A stretch of DNA of 64,000 bases from Burkholderia latens (GCF_902499045.1 NZ_CABVPL010000004.1:62001-126000); one strand, 5' to 3'. Numbered from the stretch's first letter, positions 22,904-31,286 are shown. Notes: generated from the sequence alone by a model not told the origin. Translations and numbers: made by a program.

Positions 22904-24046
22904 TCACTTACGTGGCGACGGCGACGCAAGCAGTCTATACAGCGCCTGCCTCGAAATCCCCAGCGCCGCCGCAGCGTGGCTCTTGTTGCCGGCGGCCGCC
23001 TCGAGCGCGGCCTTCGCTTCGGCAACGCTCGGCAACGGTTTCTTCAGCTCCGTCTGCCGGGCGAACGTCGACAGGTACGCGTTCGCCTTCGACGGACGGC
23101 TGTGGCCGGCGGCCTCGACGACCCGGCGCTTCGCGTCCTCATGCGCGGCAGGATCAGGACGTGCCGGCGAACCCTTGATCGGCGCCGGCACCTCGGCCAC
23201 CTGTTCATAGAGCGTCTGCAGATATTCGTGACGCAGCCCGTGGCTCGTCACGCCGATGCCGCTTTTGGTTACGCCATGCTTCGCGAGCACGTAGTAGTAC
23301 CAGTCTCGCCACTGCTTCAGCGTTCGTCCGGCCGGAATCGTGGATCCCGTAACACCGTTGCTCAAGCGCGCCGCTTCCTCCAGGATCGCGACCTTCTTCT
23401 CGATCGGCACCTCCCGCGGCCGCCCGCCCTTCGTTCCGCGCGTCACTGCGAGCATGTGCGGATCGCGCACCGCTTCTGCCGGGCGCAGCATGAAGCTTTC
23501 TTCGACACGCAACCCAAACGCCGCCTGCATTTTGAGTTGCACCGCGGTGTACGGACACGTTTGCGCGATCTCTTCGATCTTCGCGACCGCGTCCACTCCG
23601 TTCACTGCCCATGACTTGTCTTCCGTCGCCACGTAGCTGCGCTCAAGGCCCATTTCACGGCGATCGACGTAGTCGCCGAGCGTCCCGACCAGATTCGCCT
23701 TGCCCAGCCATTGGGCGAGTGCTCGCAGATACGTGAGCTTGTTCTCGATCGTGCCGCCCGACTGCTTATCCTTGACCCATCGGTCAACGAGGTACTCGAC
23801 GTGCTTGGTCTTCAGCGACCATGGCGTCTGCAGCGCGAACCCACCCTCGCGCAGTTCGACGAATGCCTTGCAGATCGCCGTCGCCCGATATTCCTGCGTC
23901 TTGATCGACAGCGCCCGTTTGCTGATCCGCGTCGCGCTATGAATCTCGGCGACATGCTGATCGAACAGCACCAGCAACGCGTCGCGAAACTCGGGCGACA
24001 GTCGATAGCGTCCCACAACAGACCGAACGTTGAGGATCGCAGCCAT
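22904..24046 (-). CDS. Tyrosine recombinase with Fis-like C-terminal helix-turn-helix
   Basis: A 380-aa integrase-type protein. The catalytic set is visible: Arg in AAFGLRVEE (~180), HGLRHE (~270; His-x-x-Arg), His in GHSRPSKANAY and the Tyr in ANAYLSTF (~323). The N-terminal ~150 residues form a core-binding-like helical domain. Unusually, the last ~40 residues (EAKAALEAAAGNKSHAAAALGISRQALYRLL) read as a Fis/NtrC-type HTH. The ATG at 24046 has AAGGAG. Possible roles are plasmid dimer resolution or DNA inversion; no substrate sites were identified nearby. Confidence 0.75.
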   Translation of the reverse strand: MAAILNVRSVVGRYRLSPEFRDALLVLFDQHVAEIHSATRISKRALSIKTQEYRATAICKAFVELREGGFALQTPWSLKTKHVEYLVDRWVKDKQSGGTIENKLTYLRALAQWLGKANLVGTLGDYVDRREMGLERSYVATEDKSWAVNGVDAVAKIEEIAQTCPYTAVQLKMQAAFGLRVEESFMLRPAEAVRDPHMLAVTRGTKGGRPREVPIEKKVAILEEAARLSNGVTGSTIPAGRTLKQWRDWYYYVLAKHGVTKSGIGVTSHGLRHEYLQTLYEQVAEVPAPIKGSPARPDPAAHEDAKRRVVEAAGHSRPSKANAYLSTFARQTELKKPLPSVAEAKAALEAAAGNKSHAAAALGISRQALYRLLASPSPRK

Positions 24047-25090
24047 CCAATTACTCCTTGCGGTCGATACCGCTCCCACCAGGCGCAACCCGCCCGCCTC
24101 TTCCTATCGTCAATCGATCATCCGGAGCGCCGCATGCATCCGCATGCGCCCGTCCGCCAATCGCGCTCCGCGAAATCGCCGGCCACGATCCCAAGGATCG
24201 GTACCGACGCCATTCGCGAACCCATCGTACGATGCGCGGCCGCTCGGTCAAGAACCGCTCTGCGCTGCCCAGTCGGTCCACGGTCGGTTCCGCAGACGCG
24301 ATCAGTCCGTGATCCGCCGGCGGCCATCGCTTCGCGCAAACGCTCCCCACGTCAGCCGACACAAGCCGGTCTGGATTGCTCGGGGCGACCCATAGGCGTT
24401 CACCTTTTCCGTCCGTTGCGCGCCCCTACCTGACGCGCCAACGGCTACTTCTTTCGCCCTCGCTCGCGCGAATGGCTCCGCCGGAATCCGCCGGCGCGGT
24501 CTTGCTGCTTCCTGTCCTTTAGCGATTCCATCCGATCAGCCCGCTGCATGGGAAGAGCATGCAATCCGACTGTCCATCCCGCTGCAATGACCGACGCAGT
24601 CCGCGCTTCGCGCAAACGGTCGCCGACCATTTCGCGCCCGCTTGTCGGACGCGCTGCGCGGATTCGCTCCGCCCAGTCCAGCTTCGTGGCTACCCTGCCA
24701 GCCTGACGCTCACGCGTCTCGGCGTCGACGAACCTGGCGGTCGCCGGCGCCGGGCTATGTGCCGGGCAATTCCTGTTGCGCATTTGGGTTACGGCTGCGC
24801 CTACCGTTCGTTCTTCCAATCAGGGAATCGCGACACCGGTTTTTCCGGTTCGCAAGACTTCCCCCGCCCCCAAGCACGTTCATGTCGGCCGCGGTGTGTC
24901 GGGCTTCCTGAACGCACCCAGCTCGTTCGCTGAAAGGGCGTGAGTAGACGCAAATGAGGTCGCGTGGACTGTCCGGTGTCCGGTGTCCACATGTCCTCAT
25001 TGCGTCCCATTGCGGCAAACCGCCGCCGATCGTATGGATATCGCACTGTCCAGGGGTCCTCAAGGTGGACCACTGTGTACTTGATTTGCT
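24047..25090. other. Gene-poor stretch
   Basis: No convincing gene. Overlapping frames occur on both strands but lack ribosome-binding sites or recognisable motifs. The best candidate is a minus-strand frame at 24445-24783 (112 aa, Arg/Ala-rich, containing AGRVATKLDWAERIRAARPT), which has no Shine-Dalgarno. The segment 24960-25060 contains repeated GTCC(G/A) words (GTCCGGTGTCCGGTGTCC), possibly a decayed or protein-binding site. Confidence 0.4.
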
Positions 25091-25094
25091 TCAG

Positions 25095-25226
25095 AAAAAG
25101 GCCGCGTCAATGTGCGGCCCGGACATTTCACTGCGTTGGAGGCCCTGAACGGGGCCAGAAGGGACGTGTGAGCGCCAGGCGCTCCGGTTCGATGCGTCGA
25201 TGACGCGGTAGGTGATGCCCAGAATA
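25095..25226 (-). ncRNA. Orphan leader-plus-terminator transcription unit
   Basis: The -10 TATTCT (25221-25226) is followed 14 nt later by GCGTCATCGACGC (25194-25206) and ATCGA, then AGCGCCTGGCGCT (25171-25183), then GGCCCCGTTCAGGGCC (25141-25156), then the terminator GGCCGC/GCGGCC with TTTTT (25095-25119). The parts match the gene leaders elsewhere, but there is no room for a gene; only an 11-codon frame with no ribosome-binding site lies between. It may be a stand-alone ~110-nt RNA or the remains of a lost operon. Confidence 0.45.
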
Positions 25227-25325
25227 GGCCTTTTCGTCACGCTTAGCAGCGCGAAAGCTGTCGGGAAGTGCGCCGCTTTCCAAAACTTGACTTTGCGTAC
25301 CGCTCGATAGACTGAATCACGCAAT

Positions 25326-25427
25326 CTCGGACTTTATCCGGGAGATTCAAGGGCTCGCCGTTGCAATCTCCCACTCTATGTCCGACTTCGGTAACGGCCC
25401 ATTCTCAATGTCCGACTTTATCCAGGA
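25326..25427 (+). repeat. Direct repeats upstream of the actin-like gene
   Basis: Near-identical 17-mers TC(G/C)GACTTTATCC(G/A)GGA at 25326-25342 and 25411-25427, with a shorter TCCGACTTCGG at 25381. ParM/StbA-type loci commonly keep their centromere and operator as direct repeats upstream of the actin gene, so this is a candidate parC-like site bound by the adaptor at 26528-26866. Confidence 0.4.
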
Positions 25428-25513
25428 CTTTCGTGAAGCGACGGTGCCGAAGTTCGACTCGGGGTTCGACGTTGCACTCGCCTTCCCTGAAACAGACACC
25501 AAAGGAGTCGCCC

Positions 25514-26518
25514 TTGAAAACTGCAGTCTTCGCTATCGACGTCGGTTACGGCAATACGAAATACGCGCACCGTGCCGCGAACAACGCCGTGGCCTCCGGA
25601 ATGTTTCCGTCGCTCGCGCCGCTTGCGGCGAGTCGCTCGATCGCCGGATACGGCGACAGCGTATTGACGGCCCGCAAAGTAGCCACGATCGTGATCGACC
25701 AAGTCGAGTACGAGGTCGGCCCGGACGTTTCCCTGACTGCCGCGTACGGCAACACCGGCCGCGCGCTGGCGGACGACTACATTCTCACGAACAACTACGC
25801 TGCGTTGCTCCTCGGGGCGATCCACTTTTCCGGCGTGACCCATATCGAACGCCTGGTGCTCGGCCTGCCGGTTCACAACCTGAAGAAGTACGCGGGCGCG
25901 TTGATGGAGCGGTTCACCGGCACGCTGGATTTCGGCGCTGGACGCGTGAAGATCGACAAGGTCATGGTGATCCCGCAGCCGCTCGGCTCGCTCGTCCTTG
26001 CCTCCAGCAACCGGAAAGGCGGGTTTGGCCGGGACGTTGAACATCTCGTCGTCGACGTCGGCTACTTCACGACCGACTGGGTATACGCGAGCGGCTTCGC
26101 GATGGATGACAAGCGCAGCGGTGGCATGCCGGGCGGCGCATCGCAGATCTATCAGCGCATCGCCCAGTTAATTGCACGCGACCAGGGCGACGCGGTCGAG
26201 GACATCGAGCGGATCGACAAAGCGCTGCGCGAGCAGACGCCGTTCTTCTTCTACGGGAACGACATCGATCTCGCGCCCTATCTCGAGAAAGCGCAGCCGT
26301 TGATTTCGGGCGTCGTGAAGGAAATGCAAAACAACGTCGGCCGTCTGGCGAACGTTCGATCGATCATCCTGTCCGGTGGAGGCGCGGCACTCTATGCGTC
26401 CGTCATTCGTCAAGCGTTCCCGCGAGTCGTCATCGAGGTGATTGACGCACCGTGCCTCGCGAACGTTCGGGGGTTCCTGCTGGTCGGGGAATCCAGCGTC
26501 GCTCGCGAACGCCGATAA
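25514..26518 (+). CDS. PRTRC system protein D / ParM-StbA-like actin
   Basis: A 334-aa actin-fold ATPase matching PRTRC protein D and plasmid ParM/StbA proteins. Phosphate-1 motif FAIDVGYGNTKY (residues 5-16), LVVDVGYFTTDW (phosphate-2, ~178) and ILSGGGAALYA (adenosine, ~286) are all present. Such proteins polymerise to push plasmids apart. The TTG start at 25514 is preferred because AAGGAG lies 7 nt upstream; a long upstream extension has no motif support. It precedes a likely adaptor gene by 9 nt. In other PRTRC plasmids D sits near the cassette; here it is 14 kb away. Confidence 0.85.
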   Translation: MKTAVFAIDVGYGNTKYAHRAANNAVASGMFPSLAPLAASRSIAGYGDSVLTARKVATIVIDQVEYEVGPDVSLTAAYGNTGRALADDYILTNNYAALLLGAIHFSGVTHIERLVLGLPVHNLKKYAGALMERFTGTLDFGAGRVKIDKVMVIPQPLGSLVLASSNRKGGFGRDVEHLVVDVGYFTTDWVYASGFAMDDKRSGGMPGGASQIYQRIAQLIARDQGDAVEDIERIDKALREQTPFFFYGNDIDLAPYLEKAQPLISGVVKEMQNNVGRLANVRSIILSGGGAALYASVIRQAFPRVVIEVIDAPCLANVRGFLLVGESSVARERR

Positions 26519-26527
26519 GGAGCGGAC

Positions 26528-26866
26528 ATGAGCGACAAGATCGAGATGACCATCACGATCAACGAGCTCGTGTCGCCGCTCCTGTTCGAGCGGTTGCGCA
26601 CGTGTCCGTCGGCCCGTCGCCGGGCCGCCGTCCTCAAAGCATTGGCCGAATCAGCGCTTCGTCAGGAATTGACCGGGCAGGCGCGCATCGTAACGCCTGC
26701 AGTGGCCGCGCCTCCCGTCACGCCCGCATCACCCCTGGCCACGCAAGCGCGCGCGACCGGCGCCCACGACGACGACGCGTTTCAGGTACTCAGTGTTGGC
26801 GATGGGAGCCTTGACGGCGCGGGCTTCGACGACTCGCTTCACGATCAGCTGGGGGCATGGGCGTGA
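26528..26866 (+). CDS. Likely ParR/StbB-type partner of the actin-like protein
   Basis: A 112-aa protein starting MSDKIEMTITINELVSPLLFERL, with a Pro/Ala-rich middle and acidic tail. The N-terminus, a strand followed by two helices (SPLLFERLRTCPSARRRAAVLKALAE), fits a ribbon-helix-helix DNA-binding unit as in ParR/StbB adaptors. It has AAGGAG 6 nt before the ATG and follows protein D directly. Assignment is by position and fold resemblance, not by clear sequence identity. Confidence 0.55.
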   Translation: MSDKIEMTITINELVSPLLFERLRTCPSARRRAAVLKALAESALRQELTGQARIVTPAVAAPPVTPASPLATQARATGAHDDDAFQVLSVGDGSLDGAGFDDSLHDQLGAWA

Positions 26867-26984
26867 CAACCCATCGGCTCGTTTTTTCGTGGCTTGCTTT
26901 TTGCATAGACCTGAGAGAATTGCAGTACGAGGTAGGTGTTCAAAACGTGTGACGCGTCTTGCATCGATAGAAAAGGAGAAGAAA

Positions 26985-27134
26985 ATGCTGGAACTGATCG
27001 GGTGGATTCGGACGGGTGAAATCGTGGACAAGCTCACGTCGCCGCTATTTCTCGCGTGCGCTGCAGCGTTCATGATCGCGGGCTACTACTGCGCGGGCGC
27101 GCTCAGATCGGCGCAACGCCAAGGTGACGAATGA
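26985..27134 (+). CDS. Small membrane protein (49 aa)
   Basis: A 49-aa protein starting MLELIGWIRTGEIVDKL, with one hydrophobic helix (SPLFLACAAAFMIAGYYCAGAL, residues ~19-40). AAAAGGAG lies 6 nt upstream of the ATG at 26985. Its stop overlaps the start of the next membrane protein (ATGA), indicating a coupled pair. The function is unknown. Confidence 0.6.
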   Translation: MLELIGWIRTGEIVDKLTSPLFLACAAAFMIAGYYCAGALRSAQRQGDE

Positions 27135-27385
27135 GCATCATCGGCGGTCTCCCTTCCACCATCGCCAGCGGCTACAGGGCATTGCCTTTCGTTTTGCGCC
27201 GCCTCGTTCTGGTCTTGGTGTACTCGCTGGTCTTCACGGCCGGCGCTTTCATGCACAACCATGGCGCGGGCGACATCGCCAGTCTGTTTCTTCTTGTTGG
27301 CGCGATCGGCACCCTTTGGGCTGCCGGGGCGTGGCGAGTCTTCAAGGTCGTCCTCCTTCTCGTCCTGGTTATCGTGGGCGACTAA
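27131..27385 (+). CDS. Small membrane protein (84 aa)
   Basis: An 84-aa protein with about three hydrophobic segments (LVLVLVYSLVFTAGAF; IASLFLLVGAIGTLWAAGA; VFKVVLLLVLVIVGD). It is coupled to the 49-aa protein upstream. It ends 3 nt before a strong terminator that mainly serves the convergent minus-strand gene. It may be a small transporter-like or entry-exclusion-like protein; the sequence does not decide. Confidence 0.6.
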   Translation: MSIIGGLPSTIASGYRALPFVLRRLVLVLVYSLVFTAGAFMHNHGAGDIASLFLLVGAIGTLWAAGAWRVFKVVLLLVLVIVGD

Positions 27386-27387
27386 GC

Positions 27388-27420
27388 AAAAAAAAAAGCG
27401 ACTTCCCGAGGGAAGTCGCT
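27388..27420 (-). terminator. Strong terminator, convergent genes
   Basis: A perfect 10-bp stem AGCGACTTCC/GGAAGTCGCT with a CGAG (CTCG on minus) loop, followed on the minus strand by ten T residues. It ends the 27432-27659 transcript; on the plus strand it lacks a U-tract but may still pause RNA polymerase after 27385. Confidence 0.85.
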
Positions 27421-27431
27421 TGTCGTCAGGT

Positions 27432-27659
27432 TTAGTGCGTCCGGCTCTTCTCTTTTTCTTCAAGCCACGCCATGCAAAAATCGACCGCCGGCTGAAACGC
27501 TTCATCCCGCAGGATATAGCGATCGTCGCCTTCGAGCTGCCGGTCGATCACATCGAAGCGCGGACCTTCGGAAACGTCCGCCGCCCCCTCTGACGCCACC
27601 CTGGCCGTCACCTCGATCACTTCAAACTCATCCAGCACCAGTCGAAACGCGCCCATCAT
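27432..27659 (-). CDS. Hypothetical protein (75 aa)
   Basis: Not recognised. It is a small acidic protein beginning MMGAFRLVLDEFEVIEVTARV. The start may be the second ATG (27656), as GAGGTGA lies close upstream of the first. It has its own structured leader (27660-27750) after the primase and ends at a strong terminator. Confidence 0.55.
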   Translation of the reverse strand: MMGAFRLVLDEFEVIEVTARVASEGAADVSEGPRFDVIDRQLEGDDRYILRDEAFQPAVDFCMAWLEEKEKSRTH

Positions 27660-27750
27660 TCACCTCGTGATGTGGCCCGGCGCAATACGGCCCGGAGGGG
27701 ACGTATCCCCACCGGGTAAGATAAAAATGTGCCGACGAATGCCGGCGTCG
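27660..27750 (-). promoter_or_regulatory. Hairpin-rich leader between primase and 27432-27659
   Basis: On the minus strand GCCGGCATTCGTCGGC (about 27731-27746) is followed by CCCGGTGGGGATACGTCCCCTCCGGG-type nested hairpins (about 27692-27716) and further GGCCCG elements, then GAGGTGA and the start. It resembles the other plasmid leaders but lacks a clear GCGTC hairpin. Confidence 0.35.
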
Positions 27751-27753
27751 AAA

Positions 27754-28896
27754 TCACATCGCTGCACACATTCCGCTACTGCCGGTACGCGACAGGTTCC
27801 GCCTCCGCGATTCTTCGCGTGCCAGTTGCCTGGCCCGCACGAGATCACGCTTTTGGGCCCGCCGCTGGTGCTGCAGTTTCCATACGTCGCAGAAATCCAC
27901 GCCCTCGACCACTGACTTAACGATCGAGACGCGCTTGCCAAGCGCACGAATGCGATCTGCAAGAAGCTGCGCATGATGTTCGCCCGGCCTGACGCCGCGC
28001 CGTTGGTCAACCTTGTCGCGATCGGCGTAGATGATCACGTGGTCGTAATCGTCCCAGTTGATGTCGGCGCGCTCGAGGCCACCACAATTCAGCAGGCAGC
28101 GGACTTCGATGCGATTCTCGTACCGTGCGACGACCGCAAAGCCAGTCTCGGCGCCCTCCACCAGCGCCAGGGTGCGAGACCTCGTCGTGTTAAGCCGCAC
28201 CGATGACCCAAAACTGCCGGCCGGCGCACTCATCTCCAACTTCGCTCGCGATTTCCCATTCTTGGTGAGAAAGGGAACCTTCTCCCCGTCGGCCGTGAGG
28301 TAGGTGCGATGGACACGCCGCGGCTTGCCGGCCTGCGACCGTGCTCGCTGAAGCATCACGGGAAACTTCCCCTGCTTTTTGCCAAAGGCGTCGACGTACT
28401 CCATCCCAGGGTGACAGCGCACGTCGCGCCCGATCCACTCGAGCCGTAGCCCGGGAATCCGCGTCGAAAGGTAGGTCCACGCGGGCGAGTCGACCGTCAC
28501 CGGAGCGGCACCGTCCCACGCAGCCTGCATGTCGCGACACTTCTGCTCGTCGGTTTTTTCGGGCCGGACCGGGACAGGCTTCGCCTTGCGCACCATCGCG
28601 GGGGGAATCCCGCCGTTGTAATTGTCGGTCTCGAGCTCGTAGAAGATCTCGCGATACGGCTTGCCCGTCACCTCATGGATCAGCGTCGCCCCCATTCCAC
28701 CCTTCAGGCAGCGGGCGCAATGCCAACCCCCGTTGGGGTCTCGTTCAGGCGGGAAGATCCGGAAGGTCTCCTCGCCATCGCAAAGCGGACAGGTCCACCA
28801 CCGCCCTTTTCCACTCAAAAATCGGCTGTCGATGTAATGCGGAAAAACATTGGTCCAGTCGATGGCCGCGAGATCCAGCTTCTTCAGCTCTCCCAT
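27754..28896 (-). CDS. Plasmid DNA primase (zinc finger + Toprim)
   Basis: A 380-aa protein. The N-terminal CHC2-type zinc motif CPLCDG...WHCARCLKGG (residues ~36-66) precedes a linker, and a Toprim-like domain (about 235-325) contains LALVEGAETGFAV and HVIIYADRDK. This architecture is typical of plasmid and phage primases that lay RNA primers on single-stranded DNA after transfer or at the lagging strand. The ATG at 28896 has GGAGGA with good spacing. SSB lies just upstream, fitting a DNA-processing cluster. No helicase domain is attached. Confidence 0.8.
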   Translation of the reverse strand: MGELKKLDLAAIDWTNVFPHYIDSRFLSGKGRWWTCPLCDGEETFRIFPPERDPNGGWHCARCLKGGMGATLIHEVTGKPYREIFYELETDNYNGGIPPAMVRKAKPVPVRPEKTDEQKCRDMQAAWDGAAPVTVDSPAWTYLSTRIPGLRLEWIGRDVRCHPGMEYVDAFGKKQGKFPVMLQRARSQAGKPRRVHRTYLTADGEKVPFLTKNGKSRAKLEMSAPAGSFGSSVRLNTTRSRTLALVEGAETGFAVVARYENRIEVRCLLNCGGLERADINWDDYDHVIIYADRDKVDQRRGVRPGEHHAQLLADRIRALGKRVSIVKSVVEGVDFCDVWKLQHQRRAQKRDLVRARQLAREESRRRNLSRTGSSGMCAAM

Positions 28897-29069
28897 GATT
28901 CGTCCTCCGTTCGCACAACGGCGAAAACGCGTGCATCCGCCACCCATCGGATAGCAGGCACTGTTGAATCAACAAACCTTCCTACCGCCGCGAGCTCCAA
29001 CGGGACGTCGAATCGACGCGACAGGCAGAGCCCCGCGCGGGACGAAAGGCAAAAACACTTCACGTTCAC
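28884..29069 (-). CDS. Possible small gene coupled to the primase (61 aa)
   Basis: A GTG-started 61-aa frame (MNVKCFCLSSRAGLCLSRRF ... VRTEDESWES) with GGAGAG about 6 nt upstream. Its end overlaps the primase start by 13 nt. The second half looks protein-like (DVPLELAAVGRFVDSTVPAI). No family was recognised, and it covers an inverted repeat (29004-29021), so it could also be leader sequence. Confidence 0.35.
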   Translation of the reverse strand: MNVKCFCLSSRAGLCLSRRFDVPLELAAVGRFVDSTVPAIRWVADARVFAVVRTEDESWES

Positions 29070-29331
29070 GGATCTCTCCAGTTGGACTGCGGGTTTTTCG
29101 ATGCCTGAGACAGGCGCAGAAACGCTTGCTCAACGAAGCCGCGCGCGGGCGCGTCGGCTTGGTTCAGCAACGTCAGCGGAACAGGAAAATGCGGGAGGGA
29201 AGGAAGACGGCGTGCGATGTGCCCGAAGGCACGTCGCACGCTATAGGTGAGAAAAAACGGGAGGGAGAATCGGGATGGTGAGCCCTTGCGGGAAACCCTT
29301 CGAATCAGACCGATTTAATTAGGGTCTGATA
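29070..29331. other. Non-coding stretch with a large hairpin
   Basis: No gene seen. It contains a 14-bp near-perfect inverted repeat GCGTGCGATGTGCC/GGCACGTCGCACGC (29210-29241) without a U-tract on either side, and a smaller ATCAGACC/GGGTCTGAT repeat (29304-29328) right after the ssb stop that may end the ssb transcript. The large hairpin could be a protein-binding or single-strand origin-type site. Confidence 0.4.
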
Positions 29332-29886
29332 CTAAAAAGGGATGTCGTCATCCATCTCGTCGAAACCACCACCACCGCCATACGACTGCGACTGAGCCGG
29401 CGGGGGTGCCGAGTGTTGCGGACGCGCCGCAGCGTTTGCTGGCGACTGACCGGACGGCTGTCGTGAGGCCGGGGCGCTTGTATGACGACGCGTGCCCTGC
29501 TCGAACTCGTTGTCGCCACCGTGGCCACCGCCGTCACCGCGACCGCCGCCGTTGCGGCCGCCGAGCATCTGCATCTGGTCGGCGACGATCTCGGTCGAGT
29601 AACGATCCTGCCCGTCCTGGCCTTGCCATTTGCGAGTGCGGATGCGGCCTTCGACGTAGATCGAGCTGCCCTTTTTCAGGTACTCGCTCACGATCTCGGC
29701 CAATCGGCCGAAGAATGAGATGCGATGCCACTCGGTCATTTCCTTGTAGTCGCCGCTCGCCTTGTCCTTATAGCGATCGGTCGTCGCGACGCGAACGTTC
29801 GCGACCGCGTCGCCGCTGGGCAGATATCGCACTTCCGGATCGGCGCCAAGATTGCCGACGATGATCACTTTGTTAACAGATGCCAC
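29332..29886 (-). CDS. ssb: Single-stranded DNA-binding protein
   Basis: A 184-aa SSB. The OB-fold runs from residue 1 to ~110 ([66 protein letters not shown]). A Gly/Pro/Gln-rich linker follows, and the canonical acidic tip DDDIPF recruits partner proteins. The start is GTG at 29886 with AAGGAG upstream. Plasmid-borne SSBs protect single-stranded DNA during transfer and damp the recipient's SOS response. It is followed by the primase. Confidence 0.95.
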   Translation of the reverse strand: MASVNKVIIVGNLGADPEVRYLPSGDAVANVRVATTDRYKDKASGDYKEMTEWHRISFFGRLAEIVSEYLKKGSSIYVEGRIRTRKWQGQDGQDRYSTEIVADQMQMLGGRNGGGRGDGGGHGGDNEFEQGTRRHTSAPASRQPSGQSPANAAARPQHSAPPPAQSQSYGGGGGFDEMDDDIPF

Positions 29887-29897
29887 CTAGAACTCCT

Positions 29898-30737
29898 TCA
29901 CGTGGTAATCGACCACAGCCACTTGTCCCACATGACTTGCTGGCCGTTTTTCAGAATGGGGGAGCCGTCTTCCTTGCGGAAGGCCGGCACTTTGATCTTG
30001 CGGAGGCGCTTCACAGTGACGATTTCACCGACGCGGCAACCGCACTCGTTGATCGCCTCTTTCAAGCCTTCTCCCTGCAGAACACGCTCGCCGCTACGCG
30101 TATCGAGACGCAGCGCGAAAGACGTGTAGGTGGAAGCCCTTCCGGGACGACGATTGGGAAACTCCTCTTCTCCCCAGCCGGTAATCCGGCCTTTGACGGC
30201 GGCTGATTGGCCCACGTCATCGCTGCGAGTACGATGAGTTCGAAACCTACTGGACTCGCTTGTGGACTCTGCGTGGTGCCGCTCGTCTTCGGCGTCAGTT
30301 GCCGGTTGCTGCGCATCTAACGCCCGAGGCGACCAACCGTCCGAGCCTGCAGCGGTTGAAGCGCCTCCCAAAGCAGAAGACGCCGGCACGCTTGCGCGGC
30401 GGATCGCGGTCGCTATCGCGTCCTTCAGCGAGACCGAGTGCTGATGCAGCATCGCCCAGTGCGGCGCGAGCGCCGGCAGGATCTTCGTGCCGAACATCGT
30501 GTCGCCAGGTGCGTCATCGAACGCGGGCACGAACTCGACGACACAGTCGCCCTCGTCGACGAACAGATGGATGACTCCCTCGATCGTCACGAGCGTCTCG
30601 TTGTCCGCGCCAGTGCCGACAGCTTTCGCGCTGCCGCATGCTGACGAGCGCGGTTCGACCGCCGACACCGATGCCCGAGGGCTGCCCGGGAAGGCCTGAG
30701 CGAGCACGCGCGTGAAGAACATGGCTACACCGCCCAT
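29898..30737 (-). CDS. Hypothetical protein with C-terminal OB-like domain (279 aa)
   Basis: The N-terminal part (~1-110) has an acidic alpha/beta stretch (LVTIEGVIHLFVDEGDCVVEF). The middle is Ala/Ser-rich and disordered. The C-terminal ~95 residues (GRITGWGEEEFPNRRPGRAS ... LQGEGLKEAINECGCRVGEIVTVKRLRKIKV) follow the 'G-I-G...SY-L-L---G-r---G--L--A----VGD-V-l' pattern of a beta-barrel domain common in plasmid transfer proteins. The start is uncertain: ATG at 30737 has GGAGG, ATG at 30722 lies just after the upstream stop. It lies directly before ssb. Confidence 0.6.
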   Translation of the reverse strand: MGGVAMFFTRVLAQAFPGSPRASVSAVEPRSSACGSAKAVGTGADNETLVTIEGVIHLFVDEGDCVVEFVPAFDDAPGDTMFGTKILPALAPHWAMLHQHSVSLKDAIATAIRRASVPASSALGGASTAAGSDGWSPRALDAQQPATDAEDERHHAESTSESSRFRTHRTRSDDVGQSAAVKGRITGWGEEEFPNRRPGRASTYTSFALRLDTRSGERVLQGEGLKEAINECGCRVGEIVTVKRLRKIKVPAFRKEDGSPILKNGQQVMWDKWLWSITT

Positions 30738-31174
30738 TGCGCCTCCAGCGAAAGCTGACCGCTGCACCAGCGATTGAGTCGGTTGAAGTCATAGTTGAGC
30801 AACGGAACATCGCGGATCGCGTCCTGCATCGCGCGCGGTCGGACACGACCGAGTGCGCAGACGATCGAGTAGGGAATCGCCCCGGTCCATAGCTCCATGA
30901 TCCAGCCGAGCGTCGCGTAGTAGTCGACCTTGTCGACCGGCCGGTTGCACAGCCGTTGATGCAGCATTTCGGCGCAGTCGATCAACGCCTCGGGGACGTT
31001 GTCGCTATGCCGGCTGTCGAGAGCGAAGAAGACCACGGCCTCGGCGAGCTTCTCCCGCACGTGCGGCTCCCAGCGATCGGGATCCGGCAAAGGATCGGGT
31101 TTGGGTGGAGTGATGAGAATCGGCGAATCACCGCCGAACATGTCGAGCTGCCAACCAGCAACTTGCGGTTTCAT
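30725..31174 (-). CDS. Hypothetical protein (149 aa)
   Basis: Not recognised. The protein starts MKPQVAGWQLDMFGGDSP, has a Pro/Asp linker, then a helical domain (REKLAEAVVFFALDSRHSDN ... YYATLGWIMELWTGAIPYSI). The ATG at 31174 has GGAG 8 nt upstream. Its end overlaps the longer start of the next gene. It heads the transcript running through 29898, ssb and possibly the primase. Confidence 0.6.
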   Translation of the reverse strand: MKPQVAGWQLDMFGGDSPILITPPKPDPLPDPDRWEPHVREKLAEAVVFFALDSRHSDNVPEALIDCAEMLHQRLCNRPVDKVDYYATLGWIMELWTGAIPYSIVCALGRVRPRAMQDAIRDVPLLNYDFNRLNRWCSGQLSLEAQWAV

Positions 31175-31214
31175 GAGCGTGCTCCGGATATCAACCGGGC
31201 ACCTCATTCCCCTT

Positions 31215-31235
31215 ACCGGGAACGTGGTTCCCGGT
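31215..31235 (-). promoter_or_regulatory. Perfect hairpin in the leader of 30725-31174
   Basis: ACCGGGAAC-GTG-GTTCCCGGT, a 9-bp perfect stem located 41 nt before the ATG at 31174. The GGGAAC/GTTCCC stem is the same as in the PRTRC leader hairpin (10878-10908). No U-tract follows. Confidence 0.45.
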
Positions 31236-31286
31236 GGGAGATAGGACGACCATGCGAATTGCTTCGCACGGTCGGACTGGGGCGAC

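Noticed and set aside
24445-24783. Minus-strand 112-aa frame as a gene
   Set aside because: No Shine-Dalgarno, no motif and low-complexity Arg/Ala content; kept only as a remark in the gap entry.
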